Assembly: GCA_035450685.1 (NCBI GenBank) | Contig: DAOTNF010000008.1 | Coordinates: 1 to 64,000 of the forward strand | Source: Syntrophosphaera sp035450685 | GTDB taxonomy: Bacteria; Cloacimonadota; Cloacimonadia; Cloacimonadales; Cloacimonadaceae | Direction: 5' to 3' | DNA length: 64,000 nt | Part shown: positions 41,809 through 51,311 of the stretch, one piece after another | Position numbering within the stretch: the first letter of the stretch is position 1 | Layout: every line of letters starts with the position of its first letter | Program-made: the position numbers and the translations under genes | The notes under the pieces: model-generated | What the model was told of the DNA's origin: nothing | Database searches by the model: none | Seen by the model: the letters and a program-made list of their open reading frames with translations, nothing else

Positions 41809-42645
41809 TCAGATGCTTGCGCTGGCGGCCAGTGTGACCAGAGCCATGATCGCTTCAAAGAGCACGGCGTAATCCGCGTGGGTATATTCTATGGTTCTGC
41901 CGTCAAGCCTGCAAACATCAGGCATCAGGCAGGCTTGATCAGTCATTGCGGTGGAGTGGAACTCGATCTTGAGAGTGACGGGGCTTTCGAAAGTGAACAG
42001 CGGGATGTCCGTCTTTTTGAGTTTGAGCGCCTTTTCCACGGCAAGCTTGATGGCTTCATCAACCCGGGATTGGGAAAAGTTACGGGCGGCGAACTTGGCT
42101 ACTGCCTTTTTTGTGGGCACATAGCTGATCCAGGGCATGGGGGAGGCCAGTTCGGACTGCAATGTGATGTCTCCGCTCACCAGGCTCACAGGAACTCCCA
42201 TCCAACCTGCGTAAGCAGAGTTGATCAGAGCTTCGTTCATCGGTTTGCCATTGATAAAGATTTTGTGGATGCGGCTATTGGAGTAGGTGTGATCCATGTT
42301 TCCCCGCAGGGCTCCTGTGCCGCTGTGATAGCCCAAAAGGAAAACCTGATCGAATTCGGGGCTGAGGTCGGGCATCATGTAAAACTGGCGGGGGCATCCG
42401 GAGATGAGGTCAATCCGCCTGTCCAGCGCAGTGATAGAGTAGTCCAGATTGTCGCCTGCGGAGTGGGAATCCGCGATCAATATCTCATCGATCTCCGCCG
42501 TCCGGGGATGGGCGATGATGTTCTCCAAAACAGTCTGCACATGGCGGGTGTAGTTGCGTCTCACGCTGGTCCGGTCTGTTTTCTCCTGATCCCAATTGAA
42601 AGTTCCGGGCATCCCTTCCATATCGGTGGAAATGTAGATCTTCAT
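41809..42645 (-). CDS. M55-family D-aminopeptidase (DppA-like)
   Basis: A 278-residue zinc peptidase of family M55, which in characterised members removes N-terminal D-amino acids. Predicted ligands D8 and E10 (STDMEGMPG), H61 (ADSHSAGDN), H107 (GYHSG) and a Glu near 138 (NEALINSAY) match the family set. No signal peptide, so cytoplasmic; recycling of peptidoglycan-derived peptides is a plausible role. RBS AAGGA precedes the ATG. It follows psuG by two bases. Confidence 0.88.
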   Translation of the reverse strand: MKIYISTDMEGMPGTFNWDQEKTDRTSVRRNYTRHVQTVLENIIAHPRTAEIDEILIADSHSAGDNLDYSITALDRRIDLISGCPRQFYMMPDLSPEFDQVFLLGYHSGTGALRGNMDHTYSNSRIHKIFINGKPMNEALINSAYAGWMGVPVSLVSGDITLQSELASPMPWISYVPTKKAVAKFAARNFSQSRVDEAIKLAVEKALKLKKTDIPLFTFESPVTLKIEFHSTAMTDQACLMPDVCRLDGRTIEYTHADYAVLFEAIMALVTLAASASI

Positions 42646-42647
42646 GC

Positions 42648-43577
42648 TTATATCCTTTCCTGCAGAGATTGGGCCAGCTTTGCCGCCAGAAGCACGTTGT
42701 TGCGCAGCAGCGCCAGATTGGCCTCCACAGATGCACCTTCTGTGTGGCGCGCCAGAAAGTCAAGCAGAAAAGGGGTGAGGGATTTTCCCTTGATGCCTTG
42801 TTCCCTGGCTGCGCCGATGGCAGCCTGGATGGCGGCTTCCATCTTCTCCGCGGGAAGGCTGTGTTCTTTGGGGATGGGATTGGCTATCAAAACGCCCTTT
42901 CCGCCAAGCTCCAGATGCTGACGCCAAAAGTGCTGAAACTCTCTTGGATCGTCTAATCTTTCCACAGGATAGTCGCTGCCATGAGTGTAGAAGATGGGAA
43001 AACGGTCAGTCTGCCAGCCCAGCACTGGCACAGCCAAGGTTTCCAGATACTCCAGCGTGGCAGGCACATCCAGAATAGCCTTGCAACCGGCGCAAACCAC
43101 CGCCATCGGGATTCTGGAAAGGGCGGTGAGGTCGCTGGAGATATCCAGTGTGCGCTCCCAATCCCGATGCACTCCACCGATGCCTCCGGTGGCGAAGACC
43201 TCGATTCCGGCTTGCCTGGCAAGCGACATGGTGGCTGATACTGTGGTTCCTCCACTAAATCCTTTCACACAGGCCAGAGCAAGGTCGCGGCTGCCCAGTT
43301 TCTTAAAGGGCTGGTTTTCTTGCAGGGCAGTGGTCAACCTTTGGATCTGTTCATTATCCAAGCCGATATGAGCTATGCCTTCCAAGACGATAATTGTGGC
43401 TGGCACAGCTCCCACGGAAAAGACCAGCTCTTCCAGTTCACGCCAGATTTTCAGGTTTTGTGGATAGGGCAGGCCGTGGGTGATCACAGTGGATTCCAAA
43501 GCCACGACTGCCTTGTTTTCCAGCAGGGCGTAGCTTACCAGTGGGGAAACAACAACATTGAGGGGTAGCGCTTTCAT
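42648..43577 (-). CDS. psuG: Pseudouridine-5'-phosphate glycosidase
   Basis: A 309-residue enzyme that splits pseudouridine 5'-phosphate reversibly into uracil and ribose 5-phosphate. Family signatures are ALESTVITHGLPYPQN, KLGSRDLALA, GGTTVSATM, FATGGIGGVHR and VLGWQTDRFP. Length matches IndA/PsuG (about 310). The usual partner, pseudouridine kinase psuK, is not adjacent; pyrE and the nucleoside kinase at 23.8 kb are the nearest pyrimidine-salvage genes. Confidence 0.93.
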   Translation of the reverse strand: MKALPLNVVVSPLVSYALLENKAVVALESTVITHGLPYPQNLKIWRELEELVFSVGAVPATIIVLEGIAHIGLDNEQIQRLTTALQENQPFKKLGSRDLALACVKGFSGGTTVSATMSLARQAGIEVFATGGIGGVHRDWERTLDISSDLTALSRIPMAVVCAGCKAILDVPATLEYLETLAVPVLGWQTDRFPIFYTHGSDYPVERLDDPREFQHFWRQHLELGGKGVLIANPIPKEHSLPAEKMEAAIQAAIGAAREQGIKGKSLTPFLLDFLARHTEGASVEANLALLRNNVLLAAKLAQSLQERI

Positions 43578-43648
43578 GCGTACTCTCCATAAAAAAGTGG
43601 AATCAATCTTTGCTCAGGGCGGGGCAAGGATTGATTCCAATGCCGTTA

Positions 43649-44173
43649 TTAGCTGCGGTTAGATGCTTCCGAACCTGCCGCGGGTTCCTTGGCAATTTGT
43701 TCGGAAGGTAAAATCTCCACGTATAGTTTTAAAACACCGGCTGCCAGCATATCAAGCTCTCTGGCCGCGCTGTAGGAGATGTCGAGCTGTCTGCCCCGTC
43801 TAAAGGGACCACGATCATTAACGCGCACGACTACGCTCTTGCCGTTTTTGGGATTGGTGATTTTTAATTGGGTTTGAAAGGGGAGTGATTTGTGGGCACA
43901 GGTCAATTCATTGTTGTCGTATTTTTCTCCGCTGGCTGTGCGGCGGCCGTGAAAGGACCTTCCATAGTAGGAAGTGACCATCACCTCGCCCGGCGGAGTC
44001 TGCTGTAAATCCGGGGGTTCCTGGGTTTGAAGCGAATCGATCACCTCGGCCAGACTGTCCGGCAGAGGCTCCGCGCTTCTATCTTCGACCACGTTTTTCG
44101 CGATGATTGGCACAATGACAAGAGCCCAAATCGCAAAAGCAGTAGTCAATAGCTTTTTACATTGATATCTCAT
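43649..44173 (-). CDS. rlpA: RlpA-like double-psi beta-barrel protein
   Basis: A 174-residue protein with an N-terminal membrane anchor or uncleaved signal (about residues 10-26, LTTAFAIWALVIVPII) and a double-psi beta-barrel domain at about 65-155 (VTSYYGRSFHGRRTASGEKY, LTCAHKSLPFQTQLKITNPKNG and VNDRGPF.RGRQLDISYSAA). These are RlpA signatures; related proteins cleave glycan strands at the septum. No SPOR domain follows. The start at 44173 (ATG) is preferred to an upstream in-frame GTG. Monocistronic. Confidence 0.9.
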   Translation of the reverse strand: MRYQCKKLLTTAFAIWALVIVPIIAKNVVEDRSAEPLPDSLAEVIDSLQTQEPPDLQQTPPGEVMVTSYYGRSFHGRRTASGEKYDNNELTCAHKSLPFQTQLKITNPKNGKSVVVRVNDRGPFRRGRQLDISYSAARELDMLAAGVLKLYVEILPSEQIAKEPAAGSEASNRS

Positions 44174-44472
44174 AAAGTTTCCATTGATTTCTTGCTTAAG
44201 TCTGGCTGGCAACTTCACAGAACTCCATTTTTTGTCAATAAATATTTTTTAACAATTGCTCTATCTGTTTGTATGGCAAACTCTTGTGCAAGCCGTCCCG
44301 ATACCCTGCCATTCATTAAATACAACTTATGACATAACAGTTTAAAGCCTGAGGTCAATAATACTGTTTCCGGGTCTTGAAATAGTCTAAACAAAGAAAT
44401 AGTTTGACAGAAATACCTGCCTTGGAGCTTTATCACAGATAGAACAATTAATAACAGATAAGGAGACCGACC

Positions 44473-44676
44473 ATGCCAAGAATGACGGTAGATCCGTATT
44501 ACTGCAAGGGTTGTGGCCTGTGCATTGCCGCCTGTCCGAAGAAAATCATCCGTTTCTCCGAGCAGATCAACGCCAAAGGCTACCACTATGCGGAATGTTT
44601 TAAGCAAGACGAGTGCATCGCTTGCAGAATGTGTTATCAGACCTGCCCTGATGGGGCGATCACGGTCGAGAAGTGA
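44473..44676 (+). CDS. korD: 2-oxoacid:ferredoxin oxidoreductase, ferredoxin (delta) subunit
   Basis: A 67-residue 2[4Fe-4S] ferredoxin with CKGCGLCIAACP (residues 11-22) and CIACRMCYQTCP (residues 49-60). It carries electrons from the catalytic subunits to soluble ferredoxin. RBS AAGGAG precedes the ATG. First gene of a four-gene operon in the order delta, alpha, beta, gamma, with 7 bp before the next gene. TTGACA at 44404-44409 may be part of the promoter. Confidence 0.93.
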   Translation: MPRMTVDPYYCKGCGLCIAACPKKIIRFSEQINAKGYHYAECFKQDECIACRMCYQTCPDGAITVEK

Positions 44677-44683
44677 GGTTAGA

Positions 44684-45763
44684 ATGTCCAAGATTTTAAT
44701 GAAAGGTAACGAAGCTGTGGCGGAGGCCGCGATCCGAGCTGGCTGCCGCCTTTATTTTGCCTACCCGATTACTCCCCAAAGCGAACTGATCGAATACATG
44801 GCCAAGATGATGCCCAAGGTCAACGGCACTTTTTTGCAGGCCGAAAGCGAAGTGTCGGCGATAAACATGGTCTATGGAGCCGCCGGAGCGGGCAAAAGGG
44901 TCATGACTTCCTCATCCTCCCCCGGCATAGCCTTGAAGATGGAGGGGGTTTCTTACATGGCTGGAGCGGAGCTTCCGGCTGTGATTATCAACGTTCAGAG
45001 GGGCGGCCCAGGTCTGGGCGACATCCAGCCTTCCCAGGGTGATTACTTTCAAGCCACCAAGGGCGGGGGCCATGGCGATTACCGCTTGATCGTTCTGGCA
45101 CCGAGTTCGGTGCAGGAATTTGCGGACATGGCGGCGGAAGCCTTTGACCTGGCAGATAAATATCGCAATCCCGTCATGATCCTGGCGGACGGAATGTTAG
45201 GCCAGATGATGGAACCGGTGGAGTTCAAACCGGCCAAGACCCAGGAAGAGATCGACGCCCTTGGCAATATCCACAACTCCTGGTGCATTTGCCCCAACGA
45301 GGACGGAGATGCCAAACACCATCACGAGATCAACTCTTTGGAAATAGATCCCAGTGTTTTGGAAAAGCATGTCATCGAATTATATGAGAAATATGGCAGG
45401 ATAGAACGGGATGAAGTGCGGTTCGATACATACAATGTGTCAGACGACAATGAGATCCTCTGCGTGGCATGGGGAACTGCGTCCCGTATTGTCAAATCAG
45501 CCATCAACGAGCTAACTGCCCAAGGGAAAAGTGTTGGCATGATCCGCCCCATCACCTGCTGGCCGTTTCCATACGAAGCAGTAGCTGCGGCGATAGGTCC
45601 CAAGGTCAGGAAAGTGTATGTGTTTGAACTCAATACTGGCCAAATGCTTGACGATGTCAAGATCGCCGTGCAGGGCAAGGTGCCCGTCACTTTCTGGGGC
45701 AAGGTGGGAGGCATCGTCTTCACCCCTGCAGAGATCAAAGAAAAACTCGAAGCTTGCTTTTAA
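44684..45763 (+). CDS. vorB: 2-oxoacid:ferredoxin oxidoreductase, alpha subunit
   Basis: A 359-residue subunit with the pyrimidine-binding and transketolase-C domains. Seen are FAYPITPQSELIEYM, FLQAESEVSAINMVYGAAGAGKR, TSSSSPGIALKMEGVSYMAGAELP and RGGPGLGDIQPSQGDY, the family signatures. The enzyme converts a 2-oxo acid plus CoA to acyl-CoA, CO2 and reduced ferredoxin. The sequence fits the 2-oxoisovalerate/2-oxoglutarate group (VorB/KorA); which substrate is used is not settled. GAGGTT lies 6 bases before the ATG. Confidence 0.92.
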   Translation: MSKILMKGNEAVAEAAIRAGCRLYFAYPITPQSELIEYMAKMMPKVNGTFLQAESEVSAINMVYGAAGAGKRVMTSSSSPGIALKMEGVSYMAGAELPAVIINVQRGGPGLGDIQPSQGDYFQATKGGGHGDYRLIVLAPSSVQEFADMAAEAFDLADKYRNPVMILADGMLGQMMEPVEFKPAKTQEEIDALGNIHNSWCICPNEDGDAKHHHEINSLEIDPSVLEKHVIELYEKYGRIERDEVRFDTYNVSDDNEILCVAWGTASRIVKSAINELTAQGKSVGMIRPITCWPFPYEAVAAAIGPKVRKVYVFELNTGQMLDDVKIAVQGKVPVTFWGKVGGIVFTPAEIKEKLEACF

Positions 45764-45773
45764 GGAGAGATAA

Positions 45774-46523
45774 ATGGAAGTGATAGCAAAAAGACCTGAA
45801 TCCCTCACCAAAACACCCTTTACCTACTGTCCCGGCTGTCTGCACGGAGTTGCTCACCGCCTGATCGCTGAAGCCATTGACGAGCAAGGGCTGATCAATA
45901 AGATGGCGGGTGTCGCTCCCGTCGGCTGCTCGGTGTTTGCATATAAATTCTTCAATTTCGACATGGCCCAGGCCGCCCATGGACGTGCCCCGGCTGTTGC
46001 CACAGGCATAAAGAGGGCCCGTCCGGATATGCATGTTTTTGCCTATCAGGGAGACGGAGACCTGGCCGCCATCGGAACCGCCGAGATCGTGCACGCGGCA
46101 AACAGAGGCGAATACATCTCCGTGTTCTTTGTCAACAACGCCATCTATGGCATGACCGGCGGGCAGATGGCTCCGACCACGCTTCCCGATATGAAGACCA
46201 CCACCAGCCCCTATGGACGCAAAGTGGATGACATCGGTTATCCGATCCGCGTTTGTGAACTGCTGGCTACCCTGGTGGCTCCCTATTACATCGAGCGCGT
46301 TTCGCTGTTGAGCCCGGCTGAGATCATCAAAGCCAAAAAGGCTGTCAGCAAAGCCATCCAATACAATAAAGAGGGACGTGGCTTCACCTTCATCGAGTTT
46401 GTAAGCACCTGTCCCACAAACTGGGGTATCGATCCTGTCAAATCAAGGGATTGGGCCCGGGAAAATATGCTGCCTTTCTATAAACCGGGAGTGTTTAGAG
46501 ACAAGGGCGAGGGAGTGGAATAA
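45774..46523 (+). CDS. korB: 2-oxoacid:ferredoxin oxidoreductase, beta (thiamine-diphosphate) subunit
   Basis: A 249-residue subunit that binds thiamine diphosphate: YQGDGDLAAIGTAEIVHAA and NAIYGMTGGQMAPTT. The N-terminal Cys motif reads YCPGCLHG, with Leu where CPGCGHG is usual; both Cys are present. A further Cys (VGCSVFA) follows. It starts 10 bp after the alpha gene and overlaps the gamma gene by one base (TAATG). Cytoplasmic. Confidence 0.93.
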   Translation: MEVIAKRPESLTKTPFTYCPGCLHGVAHRLIAEAIDEQGLINKMAGVAPVGCSVFAYKFFNFDMAQAAHGRAPAVATGIKRARPDMHVFAYQGDGDLAAIGTAEIVHAANRGEYISVFFVNNAIYGMTGGQMAPTTLPDMKTTTSPYGRKVDDIGYPIRVCELLATLVAPYYIERVSLLSPAEIIKAKKAVSKAIQYNKEGRGFTFIEFVSTCPTNWGIDPVKSRDWARENMLPFYKPGVFRDKGEGVE

Positions 46524-47062
46524 TGACTACTGAAATGATATGCGCCGGATTTGGCGGGCAAGGGGTTCTAACCATCGGCAGATTCATTGCCCAGGCTGCG
46601 ATGAAAGAAGGCCGCAACGTATCCTGGCTGCCTTCCTATGGACCCGAGATGAGGGGTGGAACTGCCAACGTTTCCACGGTCGTTTCGGATGAACCCATCG
46701 CCTCTCCGATCGTGAGCTTTCCCGATGTGCTGGTGGCTCTCAATCAACCCTCGGTCGATAAATTCGCCCCCTCGATTCGTAAAGGTGGAGTCATTATCAT
46801 CAATACCTCCATGTGCCCCCATGGCTGCAAGAGGGATGACGTGCAAAAAGTGGCTGCCCCGATGAGCGACATTGCTCAGGAGATTGGTTCCCAGATGGTG
46901 CTCAACATGCTGGCCATAGGCATTATTATCGGCAAAACTGGCCTGATCAAGTATGAAACCATAGAAGAAGAGCTGAACTCGTTTCTCAAAGAAAAGAATC
47001 CAGACCTCCTGGAAAAGAATCTCACCGCCATCAAACGTGGAATCGAGATAGGACAGAAGTAA
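46523..47062 (+). CDS. korC: 2-oxoacid:ferredoxin oxidoreductase, gamma subunit
   Basis: A 179-residue subunit of the POR_N/gamma type: CAGFGGQGVLTIGRFIAQAA at the N-terminus, SYGPEMRGGTANV and INTSMCPH. It completes the four-subunit complex. A strong terminator follows 28 bp after the stop, so the operon ends here. Confidence 0.93.
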   Translation: MTTEMICAGFGGQGVLTIGRFIAQAAMKEGRNVSWLPSYGPEMRGGTANVSTVVSDEPIASPIVSFPDVLVALNQPSVDKFAPSIRKGGVIIINTSMCPHGCKRDDVQKVAAPMSDIAQEIGSQMVLNMLAIGIIIGKTGLIKYETIEEELNSFLKEKNPDLLEKNLTAIKRGIEIGQK

Positions 47063-47089
47063 TACAACGTAATAAAAGAATAGACAGTG

Positions 47090-47118
47090 GCGCGGGACTT
47101 CGGTTCCGCGCTTCGTTT
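47090..47118 (+). terminator. Terminator with UUCG tetraloop after the oxidoreductase operon
   Basis: A perfect 9-bp stem GCGCGGGAC-TTCG-GTTCCGCGC (one G-U pair) at 47090-47111 is capped by the very stable TTCG tetraloop and followed by TTCGTTTT. Confidence 0.85.
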
Positions 47119-47250
47119 TCCGGAGATTGCTGCTCTCTTTCAAATAACTGGGTGGTTTGGGGTGGCTGGCAGATAAGTGCTTTATCCAAAGCAGTGCACT
47201 TTTTAGATTGGCATATCTGGCTAAAGTGATGACCAAGATATGGCTTCCGC

Positions 47251-47540
47251 CCTCATATATTGATCGCTGATTGATCACTGATTGATCGCTGAGTAATCGC
47301 TGCGCCGGAAATCACTCGGCGTTCAACGGGCGGTCAATGGGACATGAAGACGGGAGGGAGTTTAGACGGCTTTCAATACTTGCACATCAAAACATAATAT
47401 GCCAAAATACCCGATATTCCTTCATGGCTCCGTCCCTTGCTGCGACTGGCTTTGGTGCCATCATCCTTAGGTCATCCCTCACCGGGTTAAGGATGACCCA
47501 CGGAAAATAGAGGCTTAGCTGCCTCTTGCAAATGAGGGTA
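47251..47540 (-). repeat. Dispersed intergenic repeat, copy 5 (left border of the defence island)
   Basis: Read on the minus strand it runs from CCTCATTTGCA through the core stem (GGTCATCC/GGATGACC kept, the inner loop replaced by TTAACCCGGTGAG), GCAAGGGACGGAGCCATGAA, CTCCCTCCCGTCTTCATGTC and CATTGACCGCCCGTTGAAC, to three 11-bp units (47260-47270, 47271-47281, 47282-47292; plus-strand TTGATCGCTGA or TTGATCACTGA). Together with 47541-47789, which holds no gene, it fills the gap before the SNF2 helicase gene. Confidence 0.87.
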
Positions 47541-47789
47541 AACAGGCGGTTATGTGCTATCTGGCACTCTGCATAATTGTTTACTCGCTCGGTTTGGAAG
47601 AGAGCTTTTAAGGCTATTGAATTGATTATAAAGGTCGCTTTTCTCATTGACAGAAGAAGCTAATATGATAGTTTGACTTTTGGTGTGGAATGGCCAAAAT
47701 GAATGATGCGACTATACGCTTGAAAGAGGCAACTGATCAGACCTTGGGAGTGTTAGGCGGATCATCTGGTTCAATTTTAAGGATACAGG

Positions 47790-50700
47790 ATGATTAAATT
47801 AGAAGAAATAAAAGCAGGAAACCTGATTCAGGGCATTGAACCGGGGGAAGTAGTGCGCATTGTCACAACTGAACCTATCGGTGGAGATGCATACGCCGTT
47901 TATTACAAGAAAAACGATGGTGCTGTAAGGGAGCGCTTGATATATCGTTCTGAAGAGGAGCACCTTTCCATTGCAGTGGTGGGCAGGCCCTGGACATTCG
48001 ACGCTCCTGGCGCTGAGTTCAAGCTGGCAGTAGAAGCCAACCGGATCAATCTGGCATATCTTTTCGATCCCATGATGGCTGTCCACACCTCCAATGTTGA
48101 GCCCCTCCCACATCAGATCACAGCGGTATATGAAGCCATGCTGCCCAGGCAACCTTTGCGATTTGTCCTTGCTGATGACCCGGGAGCAGGAAAAACCATA
48201 ATGGCCGGGCTATACATGCGGGAACTCATTATGCGGGCTGATGCCAGGCGCATATTGGTGATAGCCCCGGGTTCTTTGGTGGAGCAATGGCAGGATGAAA
48301 TGTACGAGAAGTTCGGACTGGACTTTTGTATTTTTTCTCGCGCCATGCAGGAGCAGTCACACGGAGGCAATCCCTTTGCGGACTATGATTATATGATAGC
48401 CAGGATCGACATGATCTCCCGGGACGATGATCTGATCGAAAAGATCAAGCAAAGCTTCTGGGACCTGGTGGTCATAGACGAAGCCCATAAATGCTCTGCT
48501 TCCTGGTTCGGCAATGAACTCAAGAAAACCAAGCGCTATAGGCTGGCCGAAGAAGTAGGTGCTACCACCCGGCATCTATTGCTCATGACCGCAACACCCC
48601 ACAAGGGAAAAGATGAAGATTTTCAGACCTTCCTGGCTCTGCTGGACTCCGACCGTTTCTATGGGAAAACCAGAGACAGCGCTCATTCGATAGATATCTC
48701 GGATCTCTTGCGCCGCATGGTTAAAGAGGACCTCCTCAAATTTGATGGAACCCGCCTGTTCCCCGAGAGGAAGGCATATTCAGTGACCTATAAGCTTTCT
48801 GATCCTGAGGCGAATCTGTATCTTGCCGTCACAGAGTATGTTCGAGAGGAAATGAACAAGGCAGATCGTCTGACCGGCAAACAGAAGAACACGGTCGGCT
48901 TTGCCCTCACCATTCTGCAAAGGCGCCTCGCATCGAGTCCTGAGGCAATATACCAATCCCTGAAAAGAAGATTGGAAAAGCTCAATCGCAGGCTGGAAGA
49001 AGAAAAACTCATTCAGAGAGGCGAACTGATCAGGCAGCAAAAAGATATAAGCATTGAGCTCCCGGAAGATTTTGATGACGAGGACTGGGATACCGAAGAG
49101 CGGGAAAAAAATGAAGAAGAGCTGGTAGACAGCGCCACTACAGCTCAGACAATCCAGGAATTGGAATCAGAGACCAACACCCTCAAGCGTCTCAATGAAC
49201 AAGCCAAATCTTTACGGGACTCAGGCCTTGACCGGAAATGGGAAGAGCTCTCCAAACTCTTTGAGAATAATCCATATATCAGGGATGCCAGTGGCAGTTT
49301 TCGCAAGTTGATCATTTTTACTGAGCATCGTGACACTTTGAATTACCTGTATGAGCGGCTCAACGGTTTACTTGGCAGCCAGGAGGCGATTATCACCATT
49401 CATGGCGGCATCAAAAGAGAAGAAAGGCGTAAAGCCCAAGAGCAATTTAGAAACCATCCCCGGGTCAGGATACTCCTGGCAACCGATGCGGCTGGGGAAG
49501 GCGTGAATCTACAGAATGCCAACCTGATGGTCAATTATGATCTTCCCTGGAATCCCAATCGGATCGAGCAGCGTTTTGGCCGCATTCACCGTATCGGGCA
49601 GACCGAGGTTTGCCACCTCTGGAATATGGTGGCAGATGAGACCCGGGAAGGCGATGTGTTTCATACTCTCTTCACCAAGCTGGAAGCCCAAAGAGTTGCC
49701 TTGGGCGGCAGAGTTTTCGATATTCTGGGAGACGTATTTGAAGAAACCAGCCTCAAAGACCTGTTGATCGAGGCGATCCGTTATGGAGATGACCCTGAAG
49801 TCCGGGCCAGGCTGTCCCAAGTGGTGGAAGGCGTTCTCGATACCGAGCACATCAGAGAGATAATCAGCCGCAATGCCCTGTGTGAAGAAGTGATCGATGA
49901 AAACCGTCTCTTTGCCGTTAAGGCCGAAATGGAAAAGGCTGAAGCCCGGAAACTCCAGCCCTATTTTATTAAATCATTTTTCCTGCAAGCCTTTAAACAA
50001 TTGAAAGGCAACATCCGCCAGGTGCGTAACGAAGGCGAACGTTGGGAAATTTCCTATGTTCCAGCCCAGATACGGGAACGGGACCGTCAGATTTCAGGCC
50101 GTAACCGAAAGAATATCAATCCGGTTACTCAGAAATACGAGCGCATCTGTTTCGACAAACCCTATGTGAGATTGCCCAACCGGGAAGCACCCATGGCCAG
50201 TTTCATCCATCCCGGGCACCCACTGATGATGTCCATCACAGATATCATGCTGGAAGAACACCGCGGAAAGCTGAAGCAAGGTGCTGTATTGGTGGCCCCG
50301 CATGATGATGGCATCAATCCCAAGGCCGTGCTGATCATAGAACACTCTGTAAAAGAAGGGGCCAACCGGGACAGATGTGTCTCCCGTCGTTTGCAGTTTG
50401 TCCAAATCGATGAACATGGAGCGGTCAGCAATGCGGGTTGGGCACCCCATCTTGATCTTGAGCCCATTTCGGAAAGTGATCTCAAACTGGTAAAACATCT
50501 GTTTGATGCCCAGTGGGTTTCATCCGAACTGGAAAGTCAGGCTCTGGCGTATGCCACCACCCATCTTGCCCCGGAGCATTTCTCGGAAGTGATGCAGCGC
50601 AGGGAAAGACAGGTTGCCAAGACCCTGGAAGCTGTCCATCAGAGGCTGGTGACCCAGATCGACTACTGGTCAGACCGCAAGATAAAGCTTCAGGATGACC

Positions 50701-51311
50701 AGGCTGCGGGAAAAAAGACCAGATTAAACATTGATAATGTCAGCCGCATCATAGATGAACTCGATAACCGTCTCAAATCCCGCACCAAAGAACTCAATGA
50801 AATGCGCCATGTGGTTTCGGAAACTCCTGTAGTGATCGGGGGCGCGTTGATAATACCTGCAGGGTTACTGGCCCAATTGAAAGGGGAAGACACCTGGACC
50901 GCTGATGCGGAAGCCAGGAAGAAGATTGAACAGAAAGCCATGCAAGTTGTAATGGATTACGAGAGATCAAATGGCTGTGAAGTGATTGATGTATCTGCCC
51001 TAAACTGTGGTTGGGATATCACCAGCATCCCACCAGCCAGCGATGGGAAAATACCGGAAACCAGACACATTGAGGTAAAAGGCCGGGCCAAAGGGCAAAG
51101 CACTATCACCGTTACCAGAAACGAGATACTGTATGGGCTGAACCAGGCTGATAAGTTCATCCTGGCGCTGGTGATAATAGATGGGGAATGCCATGAAGGG
51201 CCATACTACATCCGCAAACCCTTTACCCAGGAACCTGACTGGGCTGTCACCAGCACAAATATGAATATTGCCAGTTTACTTAAAAATTCATCAAAAGTGG
51301 AGGGATTATGA
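47790..51311 (+). CDS. SNF2-family helicase with C-terminal DUF3883 (PD-(D/E)XK-like) domain
   Basis: A 1173-residue SF2 protein. Walker A is DDPGAGKT (129-136), DEAH is at 230-233 (VVIDEAHKC), TATPHKG is motif III, and QRFGRIHRIGQ near 593 is motif VI. About 1050-1140 is a DUF3883-type domain with GWDI...RHIEVKG, where D-(x)n-E-V-K fits a PD-(D/E)XK nuclease core. Such helicases are found in DISARM-like and related anti-phage operons. RhuM overlaps its stop by four bases (ATGA). RBS AAGGAT lies six bases upstream. DNA translocation coupled to cleavage is inferred. Confidence 0.88.
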   Translation: MIKLEEIKAGNLIQGIEPGEVVRIVTTEPIGGDAYAVYYKKNDGAVRERLIYRSEEEHLSIAVVGRPWTFDAPGAEFKLAVEANRINLAYLFDPMMAVHTSNVEPLPHQITAVYEAMLPRQPLRFVLADDPGAGKTIMAGLYMRELIMRADARRILVIAPGSLVEQWQDEMYEKFGLDFCIFSRAMQEQSHGGNPFADYDYMIARIDMISRDDDLIEKIKQSFWDLVVIDEAHKCSASWFGNELKKTKRYRLAEEVGATTRHLLLMTATPHKGKDEDFQTFLALLDSDRFYGKTRDSAHSIDISDLLRRMVKEDLLKFDGTRLFPERKAYSVTYKLSDPEANLYLAVTEYVREEMNKADRLTGKQKNTVGFALTILQRRLASSPEAIYQSLKRRLEKLNRRLEEEKLIQRGELIRQQKDISIELPEDFDDEDWDTEEREKNEEELVDSATTAQTIQELESETNTLKRLNEQAKSLRDSGLDRKWEELSKLFENNPYIRDASGSFRKLIIFTEHRDTLNYLYERLNGLLGSQEAIITIHGGIKREERRKAQEQFRNHPRVRILLATDAAGEGVNLQNANLMVNYDLPWNPNRIEQRFGRIHRIGQTEVCHLWNMVADETREGDVFHTLFTKLEAQRVALGGRVFDILGDVFEETSLKDLLIEAIRYGDDPEVRARLSQVVEGVLDTEHIREIISRNALCEEVIDENRLFAVKAEMEKAEARKLQPYFIKSFFLQAFKQLKGNIRQVRNEGERWEISYVPAQIRERDRQISGRNRKNINPVTQKYERICFDKPYVRLPNREAPMASFIHPGHPLMMSITDIMLEEHRGKLKQGAVLVAPHDDGINPKAVLIIEHSVKEGANRDRCVSRRLQFVQIDEHGAVSNAGWAPHLDLEPISESDLKLVKHLFDAQWVSSELESQALAYATTHLAPEHFSEVMQRRERQVAKTLEAVHQRLVTQIDYWSDRKIKLQDDQAAGKKTRLNIDNVSRIIDELDNRLKSRTKELNEMRHVVSETPVVIGGALIIPAGLLAQLKGEDTWTADAEARKKIEQKAMQVVMDYERSNGCEVIDVSALNCGWDITSIPPASDGKIPETRHIEVKGRAKGQSTITVTRNEILYGLNQADKFILALVIIDGECHEGPYYIRKPFTQEPDWAVTSTNMNIASLLKNSSKVEGL

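Noticed and set aside
47255..47300. A CRISPR array, because of the repeated TTGATCGCTGA units
   Set aside because: The units are only 11 bp, directly adjacent without spacers, and no cas genes are present in the window.
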